Source of the DNA: Vibrio sp. 10N.286.49.B3
Lineage (GTDB): Bacteria > Pseudomonadota > Gammaproteobacteria > Enterobacterales > Vibrionaceae
Assembly (NCBI RefSeq): GCF_002873395.1
Contig: NZ_MCUV01000024.1
Coordinates: forward strand, 186,001-250,000
Length of the DNA: 64,000 nt
Direction: 5' to 3'
Shown here: positions 46,524 to 56,422 of the stretch, in pieces
How the letters are laid out: each line of letters starts with the position of its first letter
Position numbering within the stretch: position 1 is the stretch's first letter
Notes under the pieces: model-generated
The model's input: the letters and a program-made list of their open reading frames with translations, nothing else
What the model was told of the DNA's origin: nothing
Database searches by the model: none
Program-made: the position numbers and the translations under genes

Positions 46524-47510
46524 ATGGCTAGCTTGCATGATGTAGCAAAACTCGCAGGCGTCTCAAAATCGACGGTTTCAAGAGTGATTAATAATGAATA
46601 TGGCGTAAAAAATTCGACGAAAATTAAAGTTGAGAAAGCGGTTAAAGAGTGTGGGTATGTCGTTAACCAAATCGCAAAAGACCTAAAATCTCAAAAAACA
46701 AATTTGGTCGGTGTCATTGTTCCACGCATGGCCTCAAATGCAACAGCGCAAGGTGTTGATGGCTTGAGTGCAGTTTTTGAGAATCGCAATAAGCATGTGT
46801 TACTTGCTAATAGTCAGATGAATCATAGTAAAGAGATTGAATTTATTAACATTTTTAATCAAAAAAGAGTTGAGGGGATTCTTCTTTATGCGACGCATTT
46901 AGACCAAGATATTTTAAATGCAATCGCTCTATCTAAAGCGCCAGTCGTTCTAGTTGGTCAAGATGGTTCACTGCATAATATCCCTAGTGTTATCCATGAT
47001 GATTTTCGTGTAGGTTTTGAAGCAGGCAATCGACTAGTAAAAGCGGGTTGTAAACATATTGGTTTTATTGGGGTTGATAATGATGATTTAGCCGTTGATG
47101 GTCTTCGTTATCAGGGGTTAGAACAAGCACTAAGCCAGCATGGGGCGTCAGCCGAATTTCATTGTCATGGTAATTTTTCCATTGAATCTGGTTATGAACA
47201 GATGTGCAAAATTTTGGATAGCAATACCACTGTTGATGGTGTTTTTGCTGCTACAGACCGTATGGCATTGGGTGCAATTAAAGCAATACAACAATATGGA
47301 AAGCAGGCAGGTGAAGAGATCAAGGTGCTGGGAGTGGGTAATGATGAACTCGGTAAGATCGCTACACCAGGTTTATCTACGTTCAATTATACTTTTGATT
47401 ATGCTGGAGAAAGTGCAGCAAACTTATTGCTTGAGTTGATTGATGGCAAGACAAATGTAATGAGTAAACTGGTTCTCGGTTTTCAATCAGTCGAACGTGA
47501 AACCTGTTAA
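46524..47510 (+). CDS. scrR: Sucrose operon repressor, LacI family
   Basis: A 328-residue LacI-type regulator with HTH headpiece MASLHDVAKLAGVSKSTVSRVINN (residues 1-24), hinge helix NQIAKDLKS and a sugar-binding core (DGVFAATDRMALGAIKAI, VLGVGNDELG). It is divergent from scrA and followed by scrB, so it should repress the scr genes until fructose or a phosphorylated fructose binds. The assignment to ScrR is by context and similarity of the operator set. Confidence 0.9.
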   Translation: MASLHDVAKLAGVSKSTVSRVINNEYGVKNSTKIKVEKAVKECGYVVNQIAKDLKSQKTNLVGVIVPRMASNATAQGVDGLSAVFENRNKHVLLANSQMNHSKEIEFINIFNQKRVEGILLYATHLDQDILNAIALSKAPVVLVGQDGSLHNIPSVIHDDFRVGFEAGNRLVKAGCKHIGFIGVDNDDLAVDGLRYQGLEQALSQHGASAEFHCHGNFSIESGYEQMCKILDSNTTVDGVFAATDRMALGAIKAIQQYGKQAGEEIKVLGVGNDELGKIATPGLSTFNYTFDYAGESAANLLLELIDGKTNVMSKLVLGFQSVERETC

Positions 47511-47541
47511 TTGATGTAACAATGAAGTTCTATCTGTTGAG

Positions 47542-47568
47542 AAGTTCTCATAATCTGAGAACTTTTTT
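47542..47568 (+). terminator. Terminator after scrR
   Basis: AAGTTCTCA and TGAGAACTT form a 9-bp stem with a 5-base loop and a run of six T. Confidence 0.88.
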
Positions 47569-47649
47569 GTGCTCTCTCTCAAGTTTTTACTTTCGTTTAT
47601 GGTCAAACCTGTTCTTTCAATTGTCATTTATATTTTAATCAATTAGCAT

Positions 47650-47664
47650 TGCAATCGTTCCCAG
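47650..47664. promoter_or_regulatory. ScrR-like operator 2 (scrB promoter)
   Basis: TGCAATCGTTCCCAG, whose reverse complement CTGGGAACGATTGCA matches operator 1 with one change in the core. It lies 18-32 bp before the scrB start. Confidence 0.7.
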
Positions 47665-47681
47665 TTATGGATTGAAGTGAG

Positions 47682-49304
47682 ATGTTTATGTTGAACAGTA
47701 TAGTAAAGTGTTGTGGTGGTTTGAAAAATCTTACTCGCGTGTTAATCGCTGATGCTAAGTTGATATTTGAAATTCATGATGACAGATTATTGCAACTTGA
47801 TGGTTCTGAGGTTTCATTTGGTGATGTGTTAGGTAAAGTGCAGGTTATTTACCCACTCCCAGAAAAGTTATCGCCGAGAACTTTACTTGCTATAGGTAAT
47901 GAGATTAAAAACAACCAGCATACTCTATTAACGGCTGTTCAAGATCCTATTACCTGTGTGCACCGTCCTAATTGGCATGTCTCTCCTCCACAAGGGTTAC
48001 TCAATGATCCAAATGGCTTTATTTTTCATAATGGTCAATACCACTTATTTTATCAATGGTCGCCTTTTACCTGTACACATAAAGATAAATATTGGGCGCA
48101 TTTAACAAGTACCAACCTTATTGATTGGCATTGGCAGCCTGTTGCTTTAACGCCTTCTGATTGGTTTGACTCCCATGGTGTCTTCTCCGGTCATGCTCTA
48201 ACGGTAGGCGATGAGCTATGGCTGTATTATACCGGTAATAGTCGTATTGGTTCTGAACGTGTTAGACAAACAACACAATGTCTAGCTATCTCAAAAGATG
48301 GCATTAATTTTGAGAAACAAGGTCCTGTAATCAATAGCCCAGCCCCTATGGTTACAGAGCATATGCGAGATCCTAAAATTATTCGTGAAAAAGATCAGTG
48401 GCTGATGTTGTTAGGTGCCCAGAGAGAAGATATGCAGGGTAGATTAGCCGCTTACACTTCCAAAGATTTACGCACTTGGCAATTCGATAAATTATATGGA
48501 GATGAACTCGGTGATTTCGGTTATATGTGGGAATGCCCAGATATATTTGATCTTGGCGGGCAGACCTGGGTTGTTATTGGTCCACAAGGCATTGAATCAA
48601 AGAGCCTTCATTCTACAGTACCACATCATAATCGAATCGCGAAGGCGACGAGAAAAGGTATCGAAGAACTCGAACTCGATGAATTACAGCCATTAGATTA
48701 TGGTTTTGATTTTTATGCGCCACAAACGTTATTGACTCCAGATGGGCGCCGTATTATGAGTGCTTGGATGGGCTTGCCTGATGAAATCGATCATCCAAGT
48801 AAAGGGTGGGTGCACCAATTGACCGCACTAAGAGAGTTAACTTATGTAGACGGTCAACTATTGCAATGGCCTATTGCTGATATCGCAGGGTTATATGTTT
48901 CGGAGCAGGAGATTGAGCTCGATGCAAACAGAGTTGATATAGAGACGAAGTCATTTGATTTGTCATTAACGATGGAGTGGGGGCAAACTTTGCACCTCTT
49001 TGAAAATCAGCATCAACATTGCAAAATAGAGCTCGATAAAGAGACGCAAACACTTTTCTTGGATAGAACGCAGACTTTAGTCAACGATGGCGACTTGATA
49101 CGAGAATTACCGCTATCAAGCCCAGTCGTTTCATTACGAATCCTTGCTGATACTTCATCGCTTGAGATCTTTGTTAATGGTGGCGAACAAGTTTTATCAG
49201 CACGGATATTTACCAATGAAGATGCAACATGTTTATCACTAGATGGTGGGTGTGTAGCAGCAAAAATTAATAAGATTCATTGTGCTGTTAACCCTTTTGC
49301 TTAA
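47682..49304 (+). CDS. scrB: Sucrose-6-phosphate hydrolase, GH32
   Basis: A 540-residue beta-fructosidase that splits sucrose-6-phosphate into glucose-6-phosphate and fructose in the cytoplasm. The five-bladed propeller carries the nucleophile D109 in LNDPNG, D230 in MRDPK and the acid/base E284 in MWECPD. A beta-sandwich domain follows (TSLEIFVNGGEQVLSARIF). A leader of about 95 residues precedes the catalytic domain. The start may be the ATG at 47682 or the one at 47688; the latter has better spacing from GAAG. It has its own promoter with a ScrR-like site and a strong terminator. Confidence 0.95.
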   Translation: MFMLNSIVKCCGGLKNLTRVLIADAKLIFEIHDDRLLQLDGSEVSFGDVLGKVQVIYPLPEKLSPRTLLAIGNEIKNNQHTLLTAVQDPITCVHRPNWHVSPPQGLLNDPNGFIFHNGQYHLFYQWSPFTCTHKDKYWAHLTSTNLIDWHWQPVALTPSDWFDSHGVFSGHALTVGDELWLYYTGNSRIGSERVRQTTQCLAISKDGINFEKQGPVINSPAPMVTEHMRDPKIIREKDQWLMLLGAQREDMQGRLAAYTSKDLRTWQFDKLYGDELGDFGYMWECPDIFDLGGQTWVVIGPQGIESKSLHSTVPHHNRIAKATRKGIEELELDELQPLDYGFDFYAPQTLLTPDGRRIMSAWMGLPDEIDHPSKGWVHQLTALRELTYVDGQLLQWPIADIAGLYVSEQEIELDANRVDIETKSFDLSLTMEWGQTLHLFENQHQHCKIELDKETQTLFLDRTQTLVNDGDLIRELPLSSPVVSLRILADTSSLEIFVNGGEQVLSARIFTNEDATCLSLDGGCVAAKINKIHCAVNPFA

Positions 49305-49363
49305 CCATAGTTTAGGTTTTCAAAGTCCCTGAACAGTGTGATTTTTTATCAACGCTTATCATG

Positions 49364-49404
49364 ATGCCGCTTTCAATCGATATATTGAAAGCGGCATTTT
49401 TTTT
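49364..49404 (+). terminator. Terminator after scrB
   Basis: ATGCCGCTTTCAAT and ATTGAAAGCGGCAT form a perfect 14-bp stem with a 6-base loop, followed by eight T. Confidence 0.95.
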
Positions 49405-49507
49405 ACTTATTGAGTGATTTTTAGTGTTACTTCTTATATCAATATTTTTTAACTACAAGTGGTCATGTAAAAATATTGTGATTCCTTTAACAAATAATAC
49501 GCTTCAT

Positions 49508-49521
49508 TGGGATCGTTACCA
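49508..49521. promoter_or_regulatory. ScrR-like operator 3 (distal scrY site)
   Basis: TTGGGATCGTTACC shares the GGGA.CGTT core of operators 1 and 2 and is near-palindromic. It lies about 255 bp before scrY. Confidence 0.5.
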
Positions 49522-49657
49522 TAAATGAATGTATAGTCATTTCAGCTTAAAGATTCAGTGCTTGGTCTTTAAGCTATAAATACCAACTTGGAGTTTATTT
49601 TGTATGGTTTAATTTCCATAAATCGAATTTCAACCCTACATCTATTCACTTAACGCT

Positions 49658-49671
49658 ATGGGAACGTTCTC
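49658..49671. promoter_or_regulatory. ScrR-like operator 4 (proximal scrY site)
   Basis: ATGGGAACGTTCTC keeps the GGGAACGTT core of operator 1 exactly and is placed about 105 bp before the scrY start. Confidence 0.65.
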
Positions 49672-49759
49672 TTAGTTGGTTGTTGAGAATGGCAGTAATA
49701 AGCCATTTATTGATGTTTGAAATCTAGTTTTAGATAACTTTTTTATTAATTGAATATAA

Positions 49760-51166
<1,407 letters not shown>

Positions 51167-51220
51167 TTTGTTATAAAAAGAAGTCATTACCCCCACTTTA
51201 TTGATTTCTAATACTGAATT

Positions 51221-51257
51221 AAAGAGTCATCGCAGGCCTGATTGTGATGGCTCTTTT
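51221..51257 (+). terminator. Terminator after scrY
   Basis: AAAGAGTCATCGCA pairs with TGTGATGGCTCTTT (with G-U pairs) around GGCCTGAT, followed by a T-run. Confidence 0.8.
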
Positions 51258-51341
51258 TGTTATTTATATGGTTAAAACTAGCCGATAACATGACCTTATT
51301 CTAAGCTGTAGCTAAGGTATCCAAATACTTAGGAAATATTC

Positions 51342-51773
51342 ATGAATAAGAAACCCCTTATTGCTCTTATGTCTGTTGTTGCGCTGGCGGCTTGCCAAGA
51401 TCAAAAAGTAGAAAGCCCCCAACCGGCAGAACAACCAGTAATGGCAGACTCAGCTCATAGTGCTCGTACTGCTCTGGATTGGAATGGTATTTATAAAGGC
51501 AGTGTCCCTTGTTCTGATTGTGCTGGAACGAATCTACTTCTCGAACTGAAAATGGATGGTCAATATTCGTTAGGTCGTAGCTACATGGATAAAATGAGTG
51601 CGATGGTCATGGAAGAGGGAGAGTTCACCTGGAATGATGCTGGCAATGCAGTTCAAGTTGGTGAGTACCGCTTCTTTGTCGCTGAGAATCAACTATTTTT
51701 AGTAGCGAGTGATGAGCAGCGCTTGGTTGATGATGATGGTGAACCATACACATTAAGCAAAGATATGATGTAG
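51342..51773 (+). CDS. NlpE N-terminal-domain lipoprotein
   Basis: A 143-residue lipoprotein with signal MNKKPLIALMSVVALAAC (lipobox LAAC, Cys18). The mature part is the small beta-barrel of NlpE/CutF, with YKGSVPCSDCAGTNLLLEL. The CxxC pair is C57 and C60. NlpE in E. coli senses envelope stress and copper through the Cpx pathway. This copy has only the N-terminal domain, as is common outside Enterobacteriaceae. It is a single-gene unit with a weak terminator (51799-51826). Confidence 0.85.
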   Translation: MNKKPLIALMSVVALAACQDQKVESPQPAEQPVMADSAHSARTALDWNGIYKGSVPCSDCAGTNLLLELKMDGQYSLGRSYMDKMSAMVMEEGEFTWNDAGNAVQVGEYRFFVAENQLFLVASDEQRLVDDDGEPYTLSKDMM

Positions 51774-51798
51774 TTGCTAAATATAAACCTTATTAATC

Positions 51799-51826
51799 GA
51801 AGGGTGGCTAAATGTTGCCCTTTTTT
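51799..51826 (+). terminator. Weak terminator after the NlpE-like gene
   Basis: AAGGGTGGC pairs with GTTGCCCTT through several G-U pairs around TAAAT, followed by six T. Confidence 0.6.
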
Positions 51827-52042
51827 GTTGTTTTTATTTAATTATGGTGAGAATTCTGTAGATGAAGGTCGCCTAGGTCAAAGCATGGCATTTGACTTTC
51901 TATTAATATCCATCTCTTGGGATTGCGCTAGAAGCTATCATTCAGCGCTTAAGGTGCTTTATGATGTAACTAGCTAATCATGCAGTAATTAGATATGGAG
52001 TGTCTTTATATTCATTTCGGTGAGTATATGAACATATAATAT

Positions 52043-53647
52043 ATGAGTTTTAAGTCTAAAACGTACAGTATTGATTCTACAGATTATCAAGTAGGTCAAG
52101 ATAACATTAGTAAATGGGGCATGGATGTCCACAACACTGTTTTTATCGCTTCAATCAGTTTATCTCTTCTCTTCATTGTCACTCTTCTCGCACTTTCTCC
52201 TGCAGATGCCAAAGCAGCTATTGATTTTGTTAAAGCGGCCGTCTTATCCAATTTCGACTTCCTTTTTATGTGGGGAGCAAACCTATTTTTAATATTTGCG
52301 ATTATTTTAGCTTTTTCGCCTTTAGGTAAGATCCGTTTAGGTGGTGATAGTGCAACCACCGATTATTCAACGTCATCATGGATTGCAATGCTCTTCGCTG
52401 CCGGTATGGGGATCGGGCTGATCTTCTGGGGTGTAGCAGAGCCAACAGCATTCTTTACCAACTGGTTTGGAACACCTTTAAATGCTGAACCTTATACCGA
52501 AGCTGGGCGTGAATTAGCATTAGGCGCAACGGTTTTCCACTGGGGTCTACATGCATGGGCTATTTATGGTATGACGGCGCTATGCTTGGCTTACTTTGTT
52601 TATAATAAAGGCCTGCCGCTTTCAATGCGTTCTGTTTTTTACCCATTACTAGGCGATAGAGTCTGGGGTAAGGCAGGGGATGCCATTGATATACTAACGG
52701 TATTGGTTACTTTATTTGGCCTAGCAACATCACTTGGCTTGGGCGGTTCACAAGCAGCAAGTGGTATTAGCCATGTTTTCGGTCTAGAAAATACCATCTA
52801 CTTGCAGCAATTTGTTATTGTTTTAATTATGGGCTTAGCGATTATTTCTGTGCTGCGTGGTATGGATGGTGGTGTTAAGTTTTTAAGTAATCTGAATATG
52901 ATTATTGCATTTGTCTTCCTTGGTTTTATTGCCGTTTTGAACTTTACAACTGTACTTGATTCGTTGGTTACTGCAGTGACAGGTTATGTGAAAAATATCA
53001 TTCCACTGAGCCAAGTATCAGATCGTGAAGATTCAACTTGGTTACATGGCTGGACTATATTCTATTGGGCGTGGTGGGTTGCGTACGCGCCATTCTTCGG
53101 TATGTTTGTTGCTCGTATTTCGAAAGGACGTACTGTACGTGAGTTCCTTCTTTGCGTCTTAATTATCCCAACGTTGGTGACGGCGGCTTGGATGTCTATC
53201 TTTGGTGGTGTTGCTATTGAGCAGGTGATATCTAAAGTGGGCCAGTTAGGTCTAGATCAAGGTATTACCGATGTCTCTATTAGCCTATTTCATATGCTCG
53301 ATGCTTATCCTTTAGGGGATGTGTTATCTGTTATTGCCGTTGCACTTATTATCGTTTTCTTTGTGACAACGTTAGATTCAGGTTCAATTGTGATTGATTG
53401 CATGACAGCAGGCGGTAAATTAGAAGTGCCGGTTAAGCAAAAAGTTGTCTGGGCTGTTATTTCTGGCGCTATTGCTATGGTGATGTTGTGGATAGGTGGA
53501 ACAGATTCGATTCAAGCACTGCAATCTATCACTATCATTGCAGCACTACCTTTCACGGTTATTTTGTTATTTGGCTGCATTAGCTTGCTAAAAGGGCTGT
53601 TAACCGAATGTGGACAACCAAAGCTAGCGGCTAAACAAGTACGTTAA
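52043..53647 (+). CDS. BCCT-family betaine/choline/carnitine-type transporter
   Basis: A 534-residue inner-membrane transporter with twelve helices. Family hallmarks are GMGIGLIFWGVAEP in helix 3-4, the aromatic-rich WTIFYWAWWVAYAPFFGMFVARIS block in helix 8 and FFVTTLDSGSIVIDCMTAGG. BCCT carriers take up glycine betaine, choline or similar quaternary amines, mostly for osmoprotection. The C-terminal cytoplasmic tail is short, so it probably lacks the osmosensing extension of BetP. It stands alone with a strong terminator. Substrate is not readable. Confidence 0.93.
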   Translation: MSFKSKTYSIDSTDYQVGQDNISKWGMDVHNTVFIASISLSLLFIVTLLALSPADAKAAIDFVKAAVLSNFDFLFMWGANLFLIFAIILAFSPLGKIRLGGDSATTDYSTSSWIAMLFAAGMGIGLIFWGVAEPTAFFTNWFGTPLNAEPYTEAGRELALGATVFHWGLHAWAIYGMTALCLAYFVYNKGLPLSMRSVFYPLLGDRVWGKAGDAIDILTVLVTLFGLATSLGLGGSQAASGISHVFGLENTIYLQQFVIVLIMGLAIISVLRGMDGGVKFLSNLNMIIAFVFLGFIAVLNFTTVLDSLVTAVTGYVKNIIPLSQVSDREDSTWLHGWTIFYWAWWVAYAPFFGMFVARISKGRTVREFLLCVLIIPTLVTAAWMSIFGGVAIEQVISKVGQLGLDQGITDVSISLFHMLDAYPLGDVLSVIAVALIIVFFVTTLDSGSIVIDCMTAGGKLEVPVKQKVVWAVISGAIAMVMLWIGGTDSIQALQSITIIAALPFTVILLFGCISLLKGLLTECGQPKLAAKQVR

Positions 53648-53677
53648 TCACCGTTTCCGCTATACATAATATTGTCG

Positions 53678-53728
53678 ACTCCCTTATTAAGCGCTTTCTT
53701 GTTTGAAAGTGTTTGAGGGAGTTTTTTA
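53678..53728 (+). terminator. Terminator after the BCCT gene
   Basis: ACTCCCT at 53678-53684 pairs with AGGGAGT at 53716-53722. An inner stem (CGCTTTC with GAAAGTG) extends it, and a run of six T follows. Confidence 0.85.
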
Positions 53729-53828
53729 TGTGTAAATAATGTGTAATACACGCTTGAAGGCAGTTTTAATAGATACATATGTATCACCCTTATATAGTAG
53801 GTGATTTCTCTATCTGCCAGATACGAAA

Positions 53829-53851
53829 AAGCCCTTGAAAATCAAGGGCTT
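53829..53851 (-). terminator. Terminator of tRNA-Ser
   Basis: AAGCCCTTGA and TCAAGGGCTT form a 10-bp stem with a 3-base loop, followed on the minus strand by a T-run, 15 bp after the tRNA 3' end. Confidence 0.9.
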
Positions 53852-53866
53852 GATGCGTAAAGAATG

Positions 53867-53957
53867 TGGTGGAGGGATAGGGATTTGAACCCTAGAACCG
53901 CTATTAACGGTTGCCGGTTTTCAAGACCGGTGCTTTCGACCACTCAGCCATCCCTCC
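53867..53957 (-). tRNA. tRNA-Ser (anticodon UGA)
   Basis: A 91-nt serine tRNA with a 7-bp acceptor stem (GGAGGGA), D arm GCTGAGTGGTCGAAAGC and anticodon loop CTTGAAA, so anticodon TGA. It has the long class-II variable arm and a T arm with GGTTCAAATCC. The 3' CCA is encoded at 53867-53869. It reads UCN serine codons. Confidence 0.97.
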
Positions 53958-54121
53958 GATGGCGCTTATAATAGATAGACTGACGTTTTTTGTAAAGAGT
54001 TAATTTGAAAATAAAAATCGTTCGTTGGGTTTTTGTTCAAAGTGGTGCTTTTTAGAGCGGTCTAAGTGTTGGGAAATGGCCTGATATCGGGGTAAATACG
54101 TATTTTAGGCGCTGGGAAGGG

Positions 54122-54218
54122 AATTAATAAAATAATGTTTTATTAATTAACCGGTTGATTTTTATCGGTTAAGCTGCTTTCGGTCAACACGTGTATGCTC
54201 GAAAGTATTTGCAGCTTA
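54122..54218. other. Cluster of three inverted repeats upstream of the MaoC-like gene
   Basis: The 322-bp gap between tRNA-Ser and the MaoC-like gene holds three successive hairpins. AATTAATAAAA with TTTTATTAATT (11 bp, 5-base loop) comes first. TTAACCG with CGGTTAA follows at about 54147-54171. TAAGCTGC-TTTCG with CGAAA...GCAGCTTA closes at 54170-54218. It may be a structured leader or a small RNA; no known family was recognised. Confidence 0.45.
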
Positions 54219-54279
54219 GTATGAACTGGTCCAAAATTGCTCTGTTATAAATATTTAATTAGTCAACCTGAGGTGAGCG

Positions 54280-54963
54280 ATGAAAGTCACTAATCCATTT
54301 AAACATCTAAGCCAGTCTTCAATAGTATCACAGCAAAATGAGCCTATGCATTGGATGACTCCATCTTTGCGCGGCTACTGGGGTGAACTGATGGCTAAGA
54401 CTCAGGGCAAGACTATTTTTCCTCGCATGCGTGATTTACAAGCACCAGTCGTAGAAAAAGAAGCAGCACCAGTTCAACCTGTGATTGTATTAAAACCAGA
54501 AGCACAAGCTCTATATGAAGAGTTACAGTTTCAAGTGGGTGAAGTGATGCACATTGGTGACTGGCTATCGGTTGATCAAGAGCGTATTGATAAATTTGCT
54601 GAAGTAACGCAAGACATGCAATGGATCCATACCGATCCAGAAAGAGCAGAAGCCGAGTCACCTTTTAAGACGACCATTGCTCACGGCTTTTTAACCTTAG
54701 CATTGCTACCAAAGTTGACGGATAGCGTTGATCCTGAAAATCCGCTTTTTCCAACGGCAAAAATGGTAGTGAATTTAGGTCTTAATAAAGTGCGTTTTCC
54801 CTATCCTGTAAAATCAGGCTGTAACTTGAGAGCGAAAAGTACCTTATTAAAAGTCACACCAATTAAAAAAGGGTTAGAAATCGAGCGTGAAATACGTATC
54901 GAAATCGAGGGCATTCGCCGTCCTGGTTGTATTGCCGTTTCAGTGATCCAACTGCATTTCTAA
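54280..54963 (+). CDS. MaoC-like (R)-hydratase / dehydratase
   Basis: A 227-residue protein with an N-terminal helical extension of about 85 residues and a C-terminal hot-dog fold. The hydratase catalytic motif is complete: D112 and H117 in QDMQWIHTDP, then SPFKTTIAHGFLTL. The ending LGLNKVRFPYPVKSG is typical of the NodN/PhaJ-type group. It should hydrate 2-enoyl-CoA or a similar thioester. The N-terminal extension resembles PHA-associated MaoC proteins; link to polyhydroxyalkanoate metabolism is inference. GAGGTGAG precedes the start. Confidence 0.88.
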   Translation: MKVTNPFKHLSQSSIVSQQNEPMHWMTPSLRGYWGELMAKTQGKTIFPRMRDLQAPVVEKEAAPVQPVIVLKPEAQALYEELQFQVGEVMHIGDWLSVDQERIDKFAEVTQDMQWIHTDPERAEAESPFKTTIAHGFLTLALLPKLTDSVDPENPLFPTAKMVVNLGLNKVRFPYPVKSGCNLRAKSTLLKVTPIKKGLEIEREIRIEIEGIRRPGCIAVSVIQLHF

Positions 54964-54986
54964 ATCGGTTTCCATTAAATTTGATG

Positions 54987-55020
54987 AAAAAGAGAGAGCT
55001 AATCACAGCTCTCTCTTTTT
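54987..55020. terminator. Bidirectional terminator between the MaoC-like and PstS-like genes
   Basis: AAAAAGAGAGAGCT and AGCTCTCTCTTTTT form a perfect 14-bp stem with a 6-base loop and T-runs on both strands. Confidence 0.95.
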
Positions 55021-55023
55021 TTG

Positions 55024-55845
55024 CTATTTATTTTTTACAGGAATATAGCCGTATTCAGTAATGAGTTGACGCCCAGTGTCAGAGCTTAAGAATTTGATAA
55101 ACCCTTTGCTGTCATCATTTAGTTTGTCTTTCTTATTGATCAATAAGAATGGACGAGATAACTCATACTTACCTGAAGAGATATTCTCAGCAGTCGGAGC
55201 AATCCCTTCAAAGGTTATTGCTTTAACAGATTGGTCGATAGAACCTGTAGAGATAAAACCAATAGCGTGAGGGTTATGGTTAACAATGGTTTTTACCATG
55301 CTGTTACTGTTAACAACTAAGTTTGTTGGGTCGATATTTGAAACAAGGCGATTGTTAATGATCTTCGTAAGACCTAATAAGCTTTCAAAGCTGTAACGAG
55401 AACCTGACGATGCTTCACGTGTCACAACGGCAATTGGTTTATCTTTGCCACCTACTTCTTTCCAGTTTTTGATATCGCCTTTATAAATGCTAAATAGTTG
55501 CTCTCTAGAGAGGTTAGTAATGGTATTTGATACATTAGCAACAACAGCTAGACCATCAAAGGCAATTGGGAATGCTTCCATTTCTTCTGTCAGTTCACGC
55601 TCAGTTAGATAGCGTGAGCTCATACCAATATCAACGATATCTTTTTCCACTAGAGTAATGCCAGCAGTAGAACCAATACCTTGTACAGCAATGTAAGGCT
55701 CAGGTTTTTGTTGATTATAAGCTTCTGCAAGAACATCCATAACGCGTGCAACAGATGTTGAGCCTGCAATATTAATATCTTTAGCTGCGGCAGTAGGAAT
55801 AGAGATGGCTAAAGCTAATAAGCTAGCCAGAGTAACTCGTAACAT
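55024..55845 (-). CDS. Phosphate-binding periplasmic protein, PstS-like
   Basis: A 273-residue secreted protein with a signal peptide cleaved after TAAA (residue 21). The PstS family phosphate-binding elements are present: AGSTSVARVM near 27-36, QGIGSTAGI at 55-63 and TREASSGSR at 142-150. It is shorter than E. coli PstS and belongs to the compact Vibrio type. It stands alone without pstCAB, which suggests a second, unlinked binding protein feeding a transporter encoded elsewhere. No convincing Pho box was found upstream. Confidence 0.88.
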   Translation of the reverse strand: MLRVTLASLLALAISIPTAAAKDINIAGSTSVARVMDVLAEAYNQQKPEPYIAVQGIGSTAGITLVEKDIVDIGMSSRYLTERELTEEMEAFPIAFDGLAVVANVSNTITNLSREQLFSIYKGDIKNWKEVGGKDKPIAVVTREASSGSRYSFESLLGLTKIINNRLVSNIDPTNLVVNSNSMVKTIVNHNPHAIGFISTGSIDQSVKAITFEGIAPTAENISSGKYELSRPFLLINKKDKLNDDSKGFIKFLSSDTGRQLITEYGYIPVKNK

Positions 55846-55980
55846 AAAAACTCCAAAAATTATAAGACTGCGAATATCATATGTCGATTAGGTTACACTT
55901 TTGTGAAAGAAGAAGAATGACATGAATTCACTTTATCTTCTAAACTAAATGCAAAGGATGTGAGCTCTGTGGAGAGTATT

Positions 55981-56322
55981 ATGATAACGAACATAAGGCA
56001 TAATCGATTAATGAAGCTGGCGGATGATCTGTGTATTAACCGCAACCAGAACCACCCAGTAGAATTAGGTAAGTCACTTTTTGAGCCTTACCCAGAAGGT
56101 GTTGAGTTTTTAAAAGCGCACTATTTGCTTGATTCAGTACATAGTGAGTATACCAAGCCAATAGCAAGGCTAGTACATGACATCGTAGATGAAACTTGGC
56201 TTTTATGGTTTGTTGATGAAAAAGAGGAGTGGGTTGTCTATCCTTATCTTAACCAGCCAGCGTCATTAGAAGTGCTATTGACCGAAATCAAGTATGACCC
56301 ACAAGGTCTGATATGGGGTTAA
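55981..56322 (+). CDS. DUF3024-like conserved hypothetical protein
   Basis: A 113-residue soluble protein from the ATG at 55981, preceded by GGAG; a GTG at 55960 gives seven more residues but its ribosome site is too close. The C-terminal half (KPIARLVHDIVDETWLLWFVDEKEEWVVYPYLNQP) resembles DUF3024 proteins, which have no known function. It is divergent from the PstS-like gene and convergent with rnb. Confidence 0.7.
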   Translation: MITNIRHNRLMKLADDLCINRNQNHPVELGKSLFEPYPEGVEFLKAHYLLDSVHSEYTKPIARLVHDIVDETWLLWFVDEKEEWVVYPYLNQPASLEVLLTEIKYDPQGLIWG

Positions 56323-56356
56323 ATTAAACTTATGGTTGATCTTATCTATAAATAAA

Positions 56357-56387
56357 AAAGCGCTATTCGAATAAACGATAGCGCTTT
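56357..56387. terminator. Terminator between the DUF3024-like gene and rnb
   Basis: AAAGCGCTAT and ATAGCGCTTT form a 10-bp stem around an 11-base loop, with an A-run on the left side. It can serve both convergent genes, the minus strand best. Confidence 0.8.
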
Positions 56388-56422
56388 AGTTTTAGTAAAA
56401 GTAAACAAGAACGAGTTTTACA

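Noticed and set aside
53867-53957. tRNA-Ser as an island attachment site
   Set aside because: Both flanks hold housekeeping genes and no repeat of the tRNA 3' end was found in the window.
55846-55959. Pho box upstream of the PstS-like gene
   Set aside because: The best stretch on the minus strand does not give two CTGTCAT-like halves at the right period.
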